Below, in pieces: positions 42,113-51,309 of a DNA stretch of 64,000 bases; within the stretch, counting starts at the first letter, position 1, and each line of letters opens with the position of its first letter. Origin of the DNA: Gaiellasilicea sp963745775 (lineage in GTDB: Bacteria; Actinomycetota; Thermoleophilia; Gaiellales; Gaiellaceae). The DNA is taken from assembly GCA_963745775.1 (NCBI GenBank), contig CAVUYY010000009.1, positions 348,357 to 412,356 of the forward strand. Direction: 5' to 3'. Below the pieces are notes generated by a model. It searched no databases, had not been told where the DNA came from, and saw nothing but the letters and a program-made list of their open reading frames with translations. The position numbers were made by a program, and so were the translations under genes.

Positions 42113-42793
42113 TCACGAGAGCCGCTCCTCGAGCCGCTCCCGGATCCCCGCGACGCTCGTCGCGGCGAGCGGGTCGCCGAGCACGGAGGCCGCGAGCTCG
42201 CTCGCCTCGCGGACCACGCGCCCGCGCTCGGTCTCGAGCCCGCTCCGAGCGACGAAGACGGCCGCGTGAGCCCGCGCGCCCCAGTCGGCCAGTCCGTCGA
42301 GGCCTCGCTCGGGTGGATCCGGCGCGGCCACCCGCGGAGCGGCCTTCAGCTCGGCTGCGAGCTCTCTGACGCGAACATCGAGCGCGTCGATCTCCCCGGT
42401 GACCGCTTGCTCGGAGCGAGCCAGCTCGTCGCGCCGCGAGACCAGCCGCTCGCGGCGCTCCTCCGTCGTCCGCAGATCCGTCGCAGCGTGCGCCTCGTGC
42501 CGACGCGCCGCGGGCTGTGTGTCCTCGCCGCGGGCACGCTCGACGTCACGTAGCGCTCGCGCGTGCGTCGCCTGGGCGGCCTCGAGCTCGCGCTCGGCGT
42601 CGGCGAGGCTCGCCAGAACCTGCTCCCGATCTCGCGGCAGCCGCTCGAGGGCCTCCGCGACGGCTCGAGCTCGAACGCGCACTTCCTCCACCTGACGGCC
42701 GAGCTCGCCGAGGAGCTCGATCCGGTCGCTCAGCGCCGCGTCGCGCTCCTCGAGCTCCGCGGCGAAGGCGAGAGACGGATCCACGAAAGGCAC
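42113..42793 (-). CDS. Coiled-coil protein of unknown function
   Basis: 226 aa from GTG 42793. Long heptad-rich helix from about residue 12 to 150 with many Glu/Arg/Ala residues, then a shorter C-terminal part. No family recognised. Divergent from the membrane protein at 42810. Confidence 0.65.
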   Translation of the reverse strand: MPFVDPSLAFAAELEERDAALSDRIELLGELGRQVEEVRVRARAVAEALERLPRDREQVLASLADAERELEAAQATHARALRDVERARGEDTQPAARRHEAHAATDLRTTEERRERLVSRRDELARSEQAVTGEIDALDVRVRELAAELKAAPRVAAPDPPERGLDGLADWGARAHAAVFVARSGLETERGRVVREASELAASVLGDPLAATSVAGIRERLEERLS

Positions 42794-42809
42794 GTTAACG
42801 TGAGCTGCG

Positions 42810-43325
42810 ATGGCGAGAGTGACCCTGACCGCCGTCGATCTGCAGTCCCTTTCGAACCTCTTCGCCTCGGCGATTCGGCTGATCAGGAGGCTGGCGATCG
42901 TCGCCGGCCTCGGCGTAGTCGCGATCGCCGCCGGCCTCGCTCGAGACGGCTTCGCGGAAACAGACGCCGTGCTCGCGCTCGTCCTCCTCGTCCCGCCCGG
43001 AATCCTGCTCGTCTTCGCGGCGGGCCTGCGCGAGGTGACGGGGCTGCCGGAGCGGGTGCGCGGCATGCCGCAGCAGAGCGTCGAGCAACTCGCGGAGTTG
43101 AGCCGGATCGCAGGCGATGCCCGAACCGGCGGCGTCGGTCGCGCGCCGTCGCTCCTCTGGCGGCTCCGACGGCCGGTGAACGCGACGCGCGGCCTGCTCG
43201 GGATTGCCTCGTCGTTTCACATCTTCACGCCGCAGTTCCTCACGCTTACCCTCCTCGCGACGGCGGGCTGCATGCTGCTCGCGCTCGGAGGGCTCGTCTC
43301 GCTCGTCGTGCTCGCAACCGGTTAG
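42810..43325 (+). CDS. Small membrane protein
   Basis: 171 aa with three to four hydrophobic helices (LAIVAGLGVVAIAAGLA, AVLALVLLVPPGILLVF, FLTLTLLATAGCMLLALGG). Not recognised. Divergent from the coiled-coil gene (16 bp gap). Confidence 0.65.
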   Translation: MARVTLTAVDLQSLSNLFASAIRLIRRLAIVAGLGVVAIAAGLARDGFAETDAVLALVLLVPPGILLVFAAGLREVTGLPERVRGMPQQSVEQLAELSRIAGDARTGGVGRAPSLLWRLRRPVNATRGLLGIASSFHIFTPQFLTLTLLATAGCMLLALGGLVSLVVLATG

Positions 43326-43354
43326 CGTCGTGCGCCCCAGGGCACGATCGGGCG

Positions 43355-43654
43355 ATGGAACCGGCGCAGGCGCTGCAGGAGCTCGACCTCGTCGTCGCCC
43401 GCGTGAGTGCCGTGTCCGCGCACCCCGGCGCGCGCGGGCCCTCGGCGCTCCTGACGCTCGAGCTCGGAGGCCGCGGCACCCGCGAGGCTCCGCTGCCGAT
43501 CGCGCTCGAGGAAGCCGAAGCCCTCGTCGGCAGCCAGGTCGTCTGCGCGCTCGGCGGCGACGATGTGGTGGTGCTCGCCGTCCATCCGCACGACACGGCG
43601 CTCGTCCTGGTCCGTCCCGACCGAGAGGTCGAGGACGGCTCGCCAGTCGCATAG
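43355..43654 (+). CDS. CsaA/Trbp-like small tRNA-binding-domain protein
   Basis: 99 aa. DLVVARVSAVSAHPGARGPSALLTLELGG and LVGSQVVCAL resemble the OB-fold tRNA-binding domain of CsaA, Trbp111 and the MetRS C-terminus. Confidence is moderate as I judged this by pattern only. Ends 13 bp before typA. Confidence 0.5.
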   Translation: MEPAQALQELDLVVARVSAVSAHPGARGPSALLTLELGGRGTREAPLPIALEEAEALVGSQVVCALGGDDVVVLAVHPHDTALVLVRPDREVEDGSPVA

Positions 43655-43667
43655 CTACCCTCGTCCG

Positions 43668-45530
43668 GTGCCGCGCCGAGACTTTCCAGCCCGCCGCGAC
43701 GACCTGCGCAACGTCGCGATCGTCGCCCACGTCGACCACGGCAAGACGACGCTCGTCGACGCGATGCTCTGGCAGTCGGGCTCGTTCCGCGCGAACCAGG
43801 ACGTCAACGAGCGGGTCATGGACTCGATGGATCTCGAGCGCGAGAAGGGGATCACGATCCTCGCCAAGAACACAGCTGTCCAGCGCGGCGACACGAAGAT
43901 CAACATCATCGACACGCCCGGACACGCGGACTTCGGCGGCGAGGTCGAGCGTGGCCTGACGATGGTCGACGGTGTGCTTCTCCTCGTCGACGCGAGCGAG
44001 GGACCGCTGCCGCAGACGCGCTTCGTCCTCCGCAAGGCGCTCGAGGCGCGGCTGCCGGTCGTGCTCGTCGTCAACAAGGTCGACCGCCCGGACGCGCGCA
44101 CGGAGGAAGTCGTGAACGAGGTCTACGAGCTCTTCCTCGACCTCGACGCCGACGAGACGCAGATCGAGTTCCCGATCGTCTACTGCATCGCCCGCGAAGG
44201 CCGCGCCGGCCTGGCCGAGAACGACCTCGCCGACGATCTCGCGCCGCTCTTCGACACGCTGCTCGAGGCGGTTCCCGCGCCTTCACACGATCCGGATCAC
44301 CCGCTCCAGGCGCTCGTCACGAACCTCGACGCCTCGCCGTACGTCGGCCGGCTCGCGCTCTGCCGGATCCACCACGGCACCCTTCGCAAGGGTCAGCAGA
44401 TCGCCTGGTGCCGCGCCGACGGGACGATCGAGAACGCGCGCGCGACCGAGCTCTACGTCACCGACGCGCTCGACCGCGTACCCGCCGACGAGGCCGGCCC
44501 CGGCGAGATCGTCGCGCTCGCGGGGCTTCCGGACGTGACGATCGGCGAGACGATCGCCGACCCCGATGACCCGCGTCCGCTGCCCGTCACCGCCGTCGAC
44601 GAGCCCTCGCTCTCGATCACGCTCGGGATCAACACCTCGCCGCTCGCCGGCACCGAGGGCGACAAGGTGACCGCGAGCATGATCAAGACCCGGCTCGAGC
44701 AGGAGCTCGTCGGCAACGTCTCGCTGCGGATCCTCCAGACCGAGCGGCCCGAGGTCTGGGAGGTCCAGGGCCGCGGCGAGCTGCAGCTCGCGGTGCTCGT
44801 CGAGATCATGCGCCGCGAGGGCTTCGAGCTCACCGTCGGCAAGCCGGAGGTGCTGACGAAAGACGTCGGCGGCAAGCGCCACGAGCCGGTCGAGCGGGTC
44901 GCGATCGACGCGCCGGAGGACTACATCGGCGTCGTCACCCAGATGCTCGCGCTCCGCAAGGGCCGGATGCAGCAGATGGTCAACCACGGCACCGGCTGGG
45001 CGCGGATGGAGTACCTCGTGCCGGCGCGCGGGCTGATCGGCTTTCGCACCGAGTTCCTCACCGAGACCCGCGGCGCCGGGATCATGCACCACGTCTTCGA
45101 GCGCTACGAGCCCTGGCACGGCGAGCTCCGCACCCGCCCGTCCGGCAGCCTCGTCGCCGACCGGCGCGGCCCGACGACCGCCTTCGCGCTCTCGAATCTC
45201 CAGGAGCGCGGCGTCCTCTTCGTCGCTCCGGGCGTCGAGGTCTACGAGGGGATGGTGGTCGGCGAGAACGCGCGCAGCGAGGACATGGACGTGAACGCGT
45301 GCAAGGAGAAGAAGCTGACGAACATGCGCGCCGCGAGCTCCGACGAGCTCGTGCGCCTGATCCCGCCACGGCCGATCTCGCTCGAGCAGGCGCTCGAGTT
45401 CATCCGGAACGACGAGTGCGTCGAGGTGACGCCGAAGTCGATCCGCCTCCGCAAGGTCGAGTTCTCGGCCTCGAAGCGCCAGTCGGCGACCTCGCGGCGC
45501 AAGCGGGAGCTCGAAGGCGCCGCTCGATAG
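43668..45530 (+). CDS. typA: Ribosome-associated GTPase TypA/BipA
   Basis: 620 aa. G1 AHVDHGKTTL near residue 20, G3 DTPGHADFGGEVER, G4 NKVDRPDAR, and the TypA-type C-terminal domain (GLIGFRTEFLTETRGAGIMHH) are complete. It aids 50S assembly and stress adaptation. GTG start 43668. Confidence 0.95.
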   Translation: MPRRDFPARRDDLRNVAIVAHVDHGKTTLVDAMLWQSGSFRANQDVNERVMDSMDLEREKGITILAKNTAVQRGDTKINIIDTPGHADFGGEVERGLTMVDGVLLLVDASEGPLPQTRFVLRKALEARLPVVLVVNKVDRPDARTEEVVNEVYELFLDLDADETQIEFPIVYCIAREGRAGLAENDLADDLAPLFDTLLEAVPAPSHDPDHPLQALVTNLDASPYVGRLALCRIHHGTLRKGQQIAWCRADGTIENARATELYVTDALDRVPADEAGPGEIVALAGLPDVTIGETIADPDDPRPLPVTAVDEPSLSITLGINTSPLAGTEGDKVTASMIKTRLEQELVGNVSLRILQTERPEVWEVQGRGELQLAVLVEIMRREGFELTVGKPEVLTKDVGGKRHEPVERVAIDAPEDYIGVVTQMLALRKGRMQQMVNHGTGWARMEYLVPARGLIGFRTEFLTETRGAGIMHHVFERYEPWHGELRTRPSGSLVADRRGPTTAFALSNLQERGVLFVAPGVEVYEGMVVGENARSEDMDVNACKEKKLTNMRAASSDELVRLIPPRPISLEQALEFIRNDECVEVTPKSIRLRKVEFSASKRQSATSRRKRELEGAAR

Positions 45531-45632
45531 CTGCGGTCGGCTTCAGCTTGGCGCCCCCACGCCGGCGGGTGCGACGGTTTGACCATCCCGTCGGCTGGAA
45601 CAGACCTAGTAAGCAATTCGAGGAGGTCGAAG

Positions 45633-46508
45633 ATGTTCCGGCAGAAGGGAAAGACCACAGCTGTCAGCGATGCGATCGGTGGAATCGCGCCGTTGGCCGA
45701 AGAGGTGATGGAGGACAAGAAGCTGCGCGGCCGACTGATGGCGGCGGCGTCCCACGGGCTGGCGGCGAGACGCCAGGCCCGCTCCCGCGGACGACTCCGG
45801 CAGCTGGCGTTGAACCGCGAGCTGCACGCCCAGGTGGCCGCGATGGCCACTCAGCTCGAGCGCGCGAACAAGCGGCGGCTCCGCAAGCGCCGCAACCGCA
45901 AGCTGGTCCGCTCGGCGTTCTTCGCGGTCCCGGTCGCGGCGGTGGCGGTGCCGCAGAGCCGCACCTGGATCCGGGAGCAGCTCGGCGGAGCAAAGGACGC
46001 GACCGGGTCGCTGGCGGGGTCGATCAGCCTGCCCCGGGGCGGCCAGATGAGGATCGAGGAGCAGCTCGACCTCGACGTCCCGGTCTCGACTGCCTACAAC
46101 CAGTGGACGCAGTTCGAGGAGTTCCCGTTCTTCATGGAAGGCGTCGACGAGGTGCAGCAGCTCGACGACGAGACCCTGCGCTGGGTCGCGTCGATCGGCG
46201 GCCAGCGCGCCGAGTGGGAGGCGAAGATCGTCGAGCAGGTGCCCGACCAGCGGATCGTCTGGGAGACGAAGGACGGCAAGGAGACCCGCGGGAGCGTCGG
46301 CTTCGAACCCCTCGACTCCTCACACTCGCGAATCGGCCTGACGATGACGTACACCCCGGAAGGCGTTCTGCAGAAGGTCGGCTCGGCCGCCGGGCTCGAC
46401 GCTCGGCGCGTCCGCGGCGACCTGCAGCGCTTCAAGGAGCTGATCGAGAGCCGCGGCACCGAGGACGGGGCCTGGCGCGGCGAGATCGAGAACTCGAAGA
46501 AGGCCTGA
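45633..46508 (+). CDS. Cyclase/dehydrase (SRPBCC) family protein with N-terminal basic helix
   Basis: 291 aa. A basic helical N-terminal part (residues 1-110), one weak hydrophobic stretch (SAFFAVPVAAVAVP), then an SRPBCC domain (EEQLDLDVPVSTAYNQWTQFEEFPFFMEGVDEVQQLDD...). GAGGAGG precedes the ATG. May bind a lipid or quinone ligand; unknown. Confidence 0.75.
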   Translation: MFRQKGKTTAVSDAIGGIAPLAEEVMEDKKLRGRLMAAASHGLAARRQARSRGRLRQLALNRELHAQVAAMATQLERANKRRLRKRRNRKLVRSAFFAVPVAAVAVPQSRTWIREQLGGAKDATGSLAGSISLPRGGQMRIEEQLDLDVPVSTAYNQWTQFEEFPFFMEGVDEVQQLDDETLRWVASIGGQRAEWEAKIVEQVPDQRIVWETKDGKETRGSVGFEPLDSSHSRIGLTMTYTPEGVLQKVGSAAGLDARRVRGDLQRFKELIESRGTEDGAWRGEIENSKKA

Positions 46509-46591
46509 CGAGGCGCGAGGCGCGTCCCGGAAGCCGTGCTTTCGGGACGCGCCACACCTCGAGCCTCGAACCCTGGGGGCATCGGCCGAAG

Positions 46592-46662
46592 AGGCGACGA
46601 GCGGATTCGAACCGCTGTACGAGGCTTTGCAGGCCTCTGCCTAACCACTCGGCCACGTCGCC
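46592..46662 (-). tRNA. tRNA-Cys(GCA)
   Basis: Standard cloverleaf with acceptor GGCGACG, GGTTCGAATCC T-arm and the anticodon loop CTGCAAA. Cys is the one amino acid not covered by the tRNA array in the window. Confidence 0.93.
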
Positions 46663-46743
46663 GCGAGCGCCCATCCTAGCGAGGGCGTAACCGCTTTCAG
46701 GGCTCGTTCGTTGTTGTCCCGAAAGCAACCACGGAGGGTGGAC

Positions 46744-46809
46744 ATGTACATCGGTGGCGGACTTCTGACGTTGGTCGTGATCATCCTGCTGCTCATCTGG
46801 CTCCTCTAA
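46744..46809 (+). CDS. 21-aa hydrophobic membrane micro-protein
   Basis: ATG-started MYIGGGLLTLVVIILLLIWLL, preceded by GGAGGG six bases upstream and followed by a terminator 27 bp later. Single membrane helix, no signal. Clear sORF signals; function unknown. Confidence 0.7.
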   Translation: MYIGGGLLTLVVIILLLIWLL

Positions 46810-46835
46810 GAGCAGAGCTGCACCAGGAGCTTTTC

Positions 46836-46857
46836 GAAGGGGCCATTCGGCCCCTTC
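46836..46857 (+). terminator. Intrinsic terminator after the micro-protein
   Basis: GAAGGGGC-5 nt-GGCCCCTTC followed by TCTTTG on the plus strand. Confidence 0.8.
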
Positions 46858-47005
46858 TCTTTGCCTGACGGGATCGGCGCTTTGCCTGAGTGATCAGCCG
46901 GAACCACCGTTCGAGGGATTGGCCACCTCGATCCGAGCACCGACGAACAAGGTAGCCGTGCGGCCGGCGAATGTTCCGACCCGTCTTTCATCGGAGGTCA
47001 AGTCG

Positions 47006-47980
47006 GTGCCAGCCCGCTGGATTGCGCCCCTCGTAACTGTCGTCACGCTCTGCGCAGCGGCCGGCGCCGGTGCTGCGCTCGACGCAGGCGGAAGCCTCCG
47101 CTTCGGCTTCCTCCCCCAGAAGGCGTTCGTCGGCCAACCGGCCTCGCTCTCGATCTTCGTGCGACCCGCGAGCGCGCGCTGCGCCGGCTCGCTGCGCTAT
47201 GCGGACGGAGCGACCCAGAAGCTTGCGAGCATCACCGCCAGCGGCGGCCGTGCGTCGTGGCGCTGGCGCGTGCCGCCGAAGGCACGAGTCGGGATGGCGA
47301 GCGCGACGATCTCCTGCGCAGGTGCAGGTCGGATCGCGCGAACGTTCGCAGTCACGGGCCCGCCGGCAGCGCCCGCTCGGATCGTGATCCAGAAGCGCGG
47401 CTTTTCGCAGCGTGTCCGCTTCCCCTCTCGCGACGTCAGCTACGGGCTCGTGCTCTTCAATCCGTCCCCGGACAAGGACGCGCTCGAGGTTTCCGTCCTC
47501 GTCAACTTCATCGATGCCACGAACCGCGTCGTCAAGACGGAAACTCAGACGCTCGCAGGCGTCCGGGCCGAGTCGCAGTTCTTCCTCGGCGGCTCGAGCT
47601 CGATTCCCGACGGGACGCCCGTCTCGAGCCTCGAGGTGGTGACCCGGATCGGGAGCCAGGCGCAACGAAGCCTCCGTGCTCCGGCGACCGCCGACGTGCA
47701 GGTGCTCGCGGCGCTCTACGACCCCGGCTTCGTGGGCGCCGTCCAGGGCCAGATCCTGAACGACCACCCGACGATGCTCCTCGCGAGCTCCCAGATCTCG
47801 ACGGTGATCTTCGACGCGGCCGGCAACGTCCTCGGCGGCGGACTCGGTTTCGGCTCGAGCTCGCTCCCGCCCGGAGTTCGCGCCTACTTCCAGGCGAACC
47901 TCGGCGTCGGCGCGATCCCGATCGACCGCGTGGCCACGGCCGGCGTGTCCGTGTCAGGCAGGTACGAGTCCGCCGGCTGA
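47006..47980 (+). CDS. Secreted protein of unknown function (Ig-like folds)
   Basis: 324 aa from GTG 47006, preceded by GGAGG. Signal peptide (WIAPLVTVVTLCAAAGAGAALDA), then at least two beta-rich stretches without catalytic motifs. No family recognised. I would place it on the cell surface. Confidence 0.7.
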   Translation: MPARWIAPLVTVVTLCAAAGAGAALDAGGSLRFGFLPQKAFVGQPASLSIFVRPASARCAGSLRYADGATQKLASITASGGRASWRWRVPPKARVGMASATISCAGAGRIARTFAVTGPPAAPARIVIQKRGFSQRVRFPSRDVSYGLVLFNPSPDKDALEVSVLVNFIDATNRVVKTETQTLAGVRAESQFFLGGSSSIPDGTPVSSLEVVTRIGSQAQRSLRAPATADVQVLAALYDPGFVGAVQGQILNDHPTMLLASSQISTVIFDAAGNVLGGGLGFGSSSLPPGVRAYFQANLGVGAIPIDRVATAGVSVSGRYESAG

Positions 47981-48023
47981 TCCGCGGCTTTGACTTTGCT
48001 CCCAGACGCCGTACTGTTGTGGC

Positions 48024-48461
48024 GTGCTGCGGCGCTGGACGATCCTGACCGGTGTGCTGCTCGCCCTGGCGGGGTGTGGAGGCGACGACGAGGAGACGAC
48101 CGCAACCCCGACGACGACGGAAGCGACCGCCGGCGCCGAATGCGTGGCGGCAGACTCGTCGATCATGACGCCGCTCGGCAACAAGCTCCTCGTCGAGGAT
48201 GGCCGTGTGCGAAGCGGCTTTCTCGTCGAGTCCGAAGCGGCAGGCGTCTACTACGTCTCGGCCGAGATCGACGGCACCGGCCTCGAGGGCGACGGCGACG
48301 TGGGCACCTGGGTGACGGAGAGCAGCGGGGGCGGCGATCCGCTCTACGCGGTGAACGACGTCGCCATGGAGCACAGCGACTGGAGCGACGCGGCGTCGGC
48401 AAGCCTCGAAACGGATACCGACGCCGAAGCGGCTTCTCGCGCCTGCGTCACCGGCTCGTAG
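48024..48461 (+). CDS. Lipoprotein of unknown function
   Basis: 145 aa. LLALAGCGG near residue 16 is a clear lipobox; a Thr-rich linker and an acidic domain follow. GTG start. 13 bp before the transglycosylase gene, so co-transcription is likely. Confidence 0.75.
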   Translation: MLRRWTILTGVLLALAGCGGDDEETTATPTTTEATAGAECVAADSSIMTPLGNKLLVEDGRVRSGFLVESEAAGVYYVSAEIDGTGLEGDGDVGTWVTESSGGGDPLYAVNDVAMEHSDWSDAASASLETDTDAEAASRACVTGS

Positions 48462-48474
48462 CCTCCCGCCGCCA

Positions 48475-49284
48475 ATGCTGACTCTCGTCCTCGCCGCGGC
48501 GCTGGCGGTCTCCCCCGCTCCGCCACCCGTCGACGCACAGCTGCCGAGCGGCGCGGCAGCCACAGCGCATCGTCTGGCCGCCGCGACCGATGCGCTCGAC
48601 GTCGCGGTCGCCGAGCACCGCGCAGCAAGATCGACGACACCGTCACGCGAGCTTCGTCTCTGGGCGCTCTACCAGCAGCGGCTCTACCTGGCGCTCGGCC
48701 TCGCGCCGGCGGCCTTCGGAGACGCGGTGGTGAGCCGGCTTCCCGCCCGCCTCCGAGCCGACGCGCGCGACATCGTCACCGCCAGGCGCTCGCTCGTCCG
48801 GCTCACGCCACCGACCCGGCTGCCGCTCTCGGCCTTCCGCACCGGTCCGGCCCTGCCCGCCGATCGTCTGCTCGCCCACTACCGCGAGGCCGAGCGTCGG
48901 TTCGGCGTGCCGTGGCACGTGCTCGCCGCCGTCAACTTCGTCGAGACCGCCTTCGGCAAGGTGCGCTCGCGCAGCACCGCCGGCGCGCAAGGCCCGATGC
49001 AGTTCCTCCCGGCGACGTGGCGCGCGTACGGCCTCGGCGGTGACGTCCACGATCCACGCGACGCGATTCTCGGCGCGGCGAATCTGCTCCGGTCGTCGGG
49101 CGCGCCTGCCGACCTTCGCCGCGCCCTCTACGCCTACAACCACTCGACGCTGTACGTCGACGCCGTCCTCGCGTACGCCCGGGTGGTGCGTCGCGACACC
49201 CGGTCGCTCTACGCCTTCCATGCCTGGCAGGTCTTCGTCCGCACGCCGAACGGCTACCGCCGGATCACGCGCGTCGCGCCTTGA
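48475..49284 (+). CDS. Lytic transglycosylase (SLT-type)
   Basis: 269 aa with a signal peptide. VPWHVLAAVNFVETAFGKVRSRSTAGAQGPMQFLPATWRAYG is the goose-lysozyme-like catalytic core with its Glu in NFVETAF. Cleaves peptidoglycan in the envelope. Confidence 0.88.
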   Translation: MLTLVLAAALAVSPAPPPVDAQLPSGAAATAHRLAAATDALDVAVAEHRAARSTTPSRELRLWALYQQRLYLALGLAPAAFGDAVVSRLPARLRADARDIVTARRSLVRLTPPTRLPLSAFRTGPALPADRLLAHYREAERRFGVPWHVLAAVNFVETAFGKVRSRSTAGAQGPMQFLPATWRAYGLGGDVHDPRDAILGAANLLRSSGAPADLRRALYAYNHSTLYVDAVLAYARVVRRDTRSLYAFHAWQVFVRTPNGYRRITRVAP

Positions 49285-49335
49285 CAGCGGTCGCCGCGGT
49301 GCGAGAGGGTGGCCGCAGTAACGGAGGGGAGTTCC

Positions 49336-49680
49336 GTGACGCGAGAAACGGATCGTTACTGCGGCAGTCCGGCCGCCGGGTCGTCAGACACGGCGAGGGC
49401 ATTCGGGGCCGAAGTGTCGGTGGGCATGGAAGGCCGCTCGCTCTTCTTCGTGCTCGGCCGCGGCGGGCCACCCGATCCCGCCGTGCGTGCCGCCGGCGGA
49501 CAGGTCGTGACCCGCCTACCCGACCCGCGCCGAGTGCTCGCGGTCGTCCCGCTCGACGCCTACTCGGGCCTGAGCCGGCATCCAGCCGTCGCGCTCGCCG
49601 GCCCTGTCTCGATCGACGCCGCCCGCTTCGGCAGCTTCGCGAAGCTGATCGGGCTCGACGCTGCACCGCAGGAGACCTGA
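49336..49680 (+). CDS. Small protein, first gene of the heme-peroxidase operon
   Basis: 114 aa from GTG 49336, preceded by GGAGGGGA. The second half (LFFVLGRGGPPDPAVRAAGGQVVTRL...VVPLDAYSGLSRHPAVALAGPVSID) resembles the alpha/beta fold of subtilisin propeptides (inhibitor I9), but this is a similarity judged by eye. Unknown role. Confidence 0.6.
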   Translation: MTRETDRYCGSPAAGSSDTARAFGAEVSVGMEGRSLFFVLGRGGPPDPAVRAAGGQVVTRLPDPRRVLAVVPLDAYSGLSRHPAVALAGPVSIDAARFGSFAKLIGLDAAPQET

Positions 49681-49719
49681 CCTGGAAGACCCACGAACCT
49701 GCGGCGGAGGAGGCAAGGA

Positions 49720-50250
49720 ATGGCAAGCGTAGGACAGGAGCTACTCGACGTACCGCTGCCCGACATGGTCACGAAGCTCGCGCTCGGGATCGCAGAGGCG
49801 CAGCGCGCGCTCGACGAGAACTCGGTCGAGACGGCGCAGATCCTCGCCGACACGACGATCGAGGTGATCCCGGCGTTCACGCAGACGATCGCCGCGAACG
49901 GGACGATCACCTTCGAGGCCTCGAGCCCGGTCGAGATGTCGCTGATCCAGGTCGGCCTCAACCCGACCTTCTACCAGTTCGCCGAGGCCTCGATCGAGGT
50001 CACGATGGACATCAAGACGACGACGTCCTCGGAGACGAACATCAAGGTCAGCGCCAAGGCCAGCGTCGGCTTCGCGTGCTGGAGCGCCTCGGTTCGCGTC
50101 GACGTCTCGCACAACCGGAAGTTCCAGAAGGAGGTTCGCGGGACGAGCCGGCTCTTCACGAAGATGGTGCCGGTGCCGCCGCCGCCGCGGATCTTCCCCG
50201 AGATCACGGTCATCGACAACCGCGTCCCCGCGCCGCCGCCGGAGGGGTAG
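49720..50250 (+). CDS. Paralogue A of the peroxidase operon (unknown function)
   Basis: 176 aa. N-terminal helix (LGIAEAQRALDENSVETAQILAD) then beta-strand-rich part with NGTITFEASSP, LNPTFYQFAEASIEVTMDIK. Shares this whole layout with the next gene. Ends in a Pro-rich tail. Possibly a distant relative of DUF2589; I cannot confirm. Confidence 0.65.
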   Translation: MASVGQELLDVPLPDMVTKLALGIAEAQRALDENSVETAQILADTTIEVIPAFTQTIAANGTITFEASSPVEMSLIQVGLNPTFYQFAEASIEVTMDIKTTTSSETNIKVSAKASVGFACWSASVRVDVSHNRKFQKEVRGTSRLFTKMVPVPPPPRIFPEITVIDNRVPAPPPEG

Positions 50251-50253
50251 GAC

Positions 50254-50811
50254 GTGGCGCCGATCCCGAGAGCTGCGCTCGTGCCGCTCCGGTCGTTCCG
50301 CGAGGCGATCGTGGCGCCCGAGGTGCCGGTTCGCGAGTCCCCGTCCGTCAGCTTCGGCGATCTCGTCCGGATGCTGGCGGAGGGGATCGCCGACGCGCAG
50401 ACGAGCCTCGACCGGGCCTCCGCGGAGCTCGTCGAGGAGCTGGCGGGAACGACGGTCAACGTGATCCCGCAGGTGATCGAGACGATCGACGCCGACGGCA
50501 AGATCACATTCGAGCAGGCCGAGCCACAGGCGGTCTCGCTCCTCAGCCTCGGCGTAACGCCGACCTTCTACCAGTTCAGCCAGGCGACGGTGGAGGTCGT
50601 GATGGACATCAAGGTCGTCGAGAGCGAACAGGTGCGTGAGGACGGGAAGCGCAGCTACGGCCTCTTCGCCGGCACGGCTGACGTTCGCACCGAGCGGAAG
50701 CTCAACCGCGACGTCGCCGTCCACTCGAAGCTGACGGCGACGCTCGTGCCGGTGCCGATGCCGCTTCGCCTCGAGCCTGTCCGGACGACGACGACCCCGG
50801 TGGAGACGTAG
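50254..50811 (+). CDS. Paralogue B of the peroxidase operon (unknown function)
   Basis: 185 aa, GTG start 3 bp after paralogue A. GIADAQTSLDRASAELVEELAG, DGKITFEQAEP and VTPTFYQFSQATVEVVMDIK align with paralogue A. Pairing suggests two subunits of one assembly. Confidence 0.65.
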   Translation: MAPIPRAALVPLRSFREAIVAPEVPVRESPSVSFGDLVRMLAEGIADAQTSLDRASAELVEELAGTTVNVIPQVIETIDADGKITFEQAEPQAVSLLSLGVTPTFYQFSQATVEVVMDIKVVESEQVREDGKRSYGLFAGTADVRTERKLNRDVAVHSKLTATLVPVPMPLRLEPVRTTTTPVET

Positions 50812-50814
50812 GCG

Positions 50815-51303
50815 ATGGCCGAGGCGAACGCGGATCTCGGCGGCTTTCTCGAGGCGGCGGGGCGGTCGCTCGTCGACGCCCAGGGCTCGCTCTCGGGCGA
50901 CCTCGTCGACCTCCCGCCGGCGGTGGCGATCTCGGAGGCCGAGCTCGAGCTGAAAGCCGCCGTCGTCCGGCGCGCGGACGGGGCCGTCGCGCTCGAGACG
51001 ATCTCGACGCAGGACATGCGCTCGGGGGCGATCACACCGGGGATGCTCTCGACCGTTCGCGTGCAGTACGTCGCGGTCGGCGCCGACACACTCGTCCCGC
51101 CCTCGCAGCAGCCCACGCAGACGCCGGACAAGGTGATCGAAGGTGTCCGAGGGCGCGACGACGTGGCCCGGCTGGACAAGATCATGGGCGGCCTCGCCTA
51201 CGAGGCGTCGTACGTGGCAAACCAGCAGCGCTGGCTCGTGACCGCGAAGGACGCCGAGGAGCGGGTCGTGCGCCAGATCGTCGTCCCCGACCAGAAGGGA
51301 TAG
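50815..51303 (+). CDS. Third small protein of the peroxidase operon
   Basis: 162 aa. GRSLVDAQGSLSGDLVDLPPAVAISEAELELKAAV echoes the start of the two paralogues, but the C-terminal half differs. Unknown role. 3 bp after paralogue B. Confidence 0.6.
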   Translation: MAEANADLGGFLEAAGRSLVDAQGSLSGDLVDLPPAVAISEAELELKAAVVRRADGAVALETISTQDMRSGAITPGMLSTVRVQYVAVGADTLVPPSQQPTQTPDKVIEGVRGRDDVARLDKIMGGLAYEASYVANQQRWLVTAKDAEERVVRQIVVPDQKG

Positions 51304-51309
51304 CGGCCG

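Noticed and set aside
42563..43654. Long plus-strand frame over the coiled-coil and membrane genes
   Set aside because: Only its last 100 codons match a plausible protein (CsaA-like); the rest shadows other genes.
46836..46857. Possible inverted repeat of a mobile element
   Set aside because: Position and T-rich tail fit a terminator.
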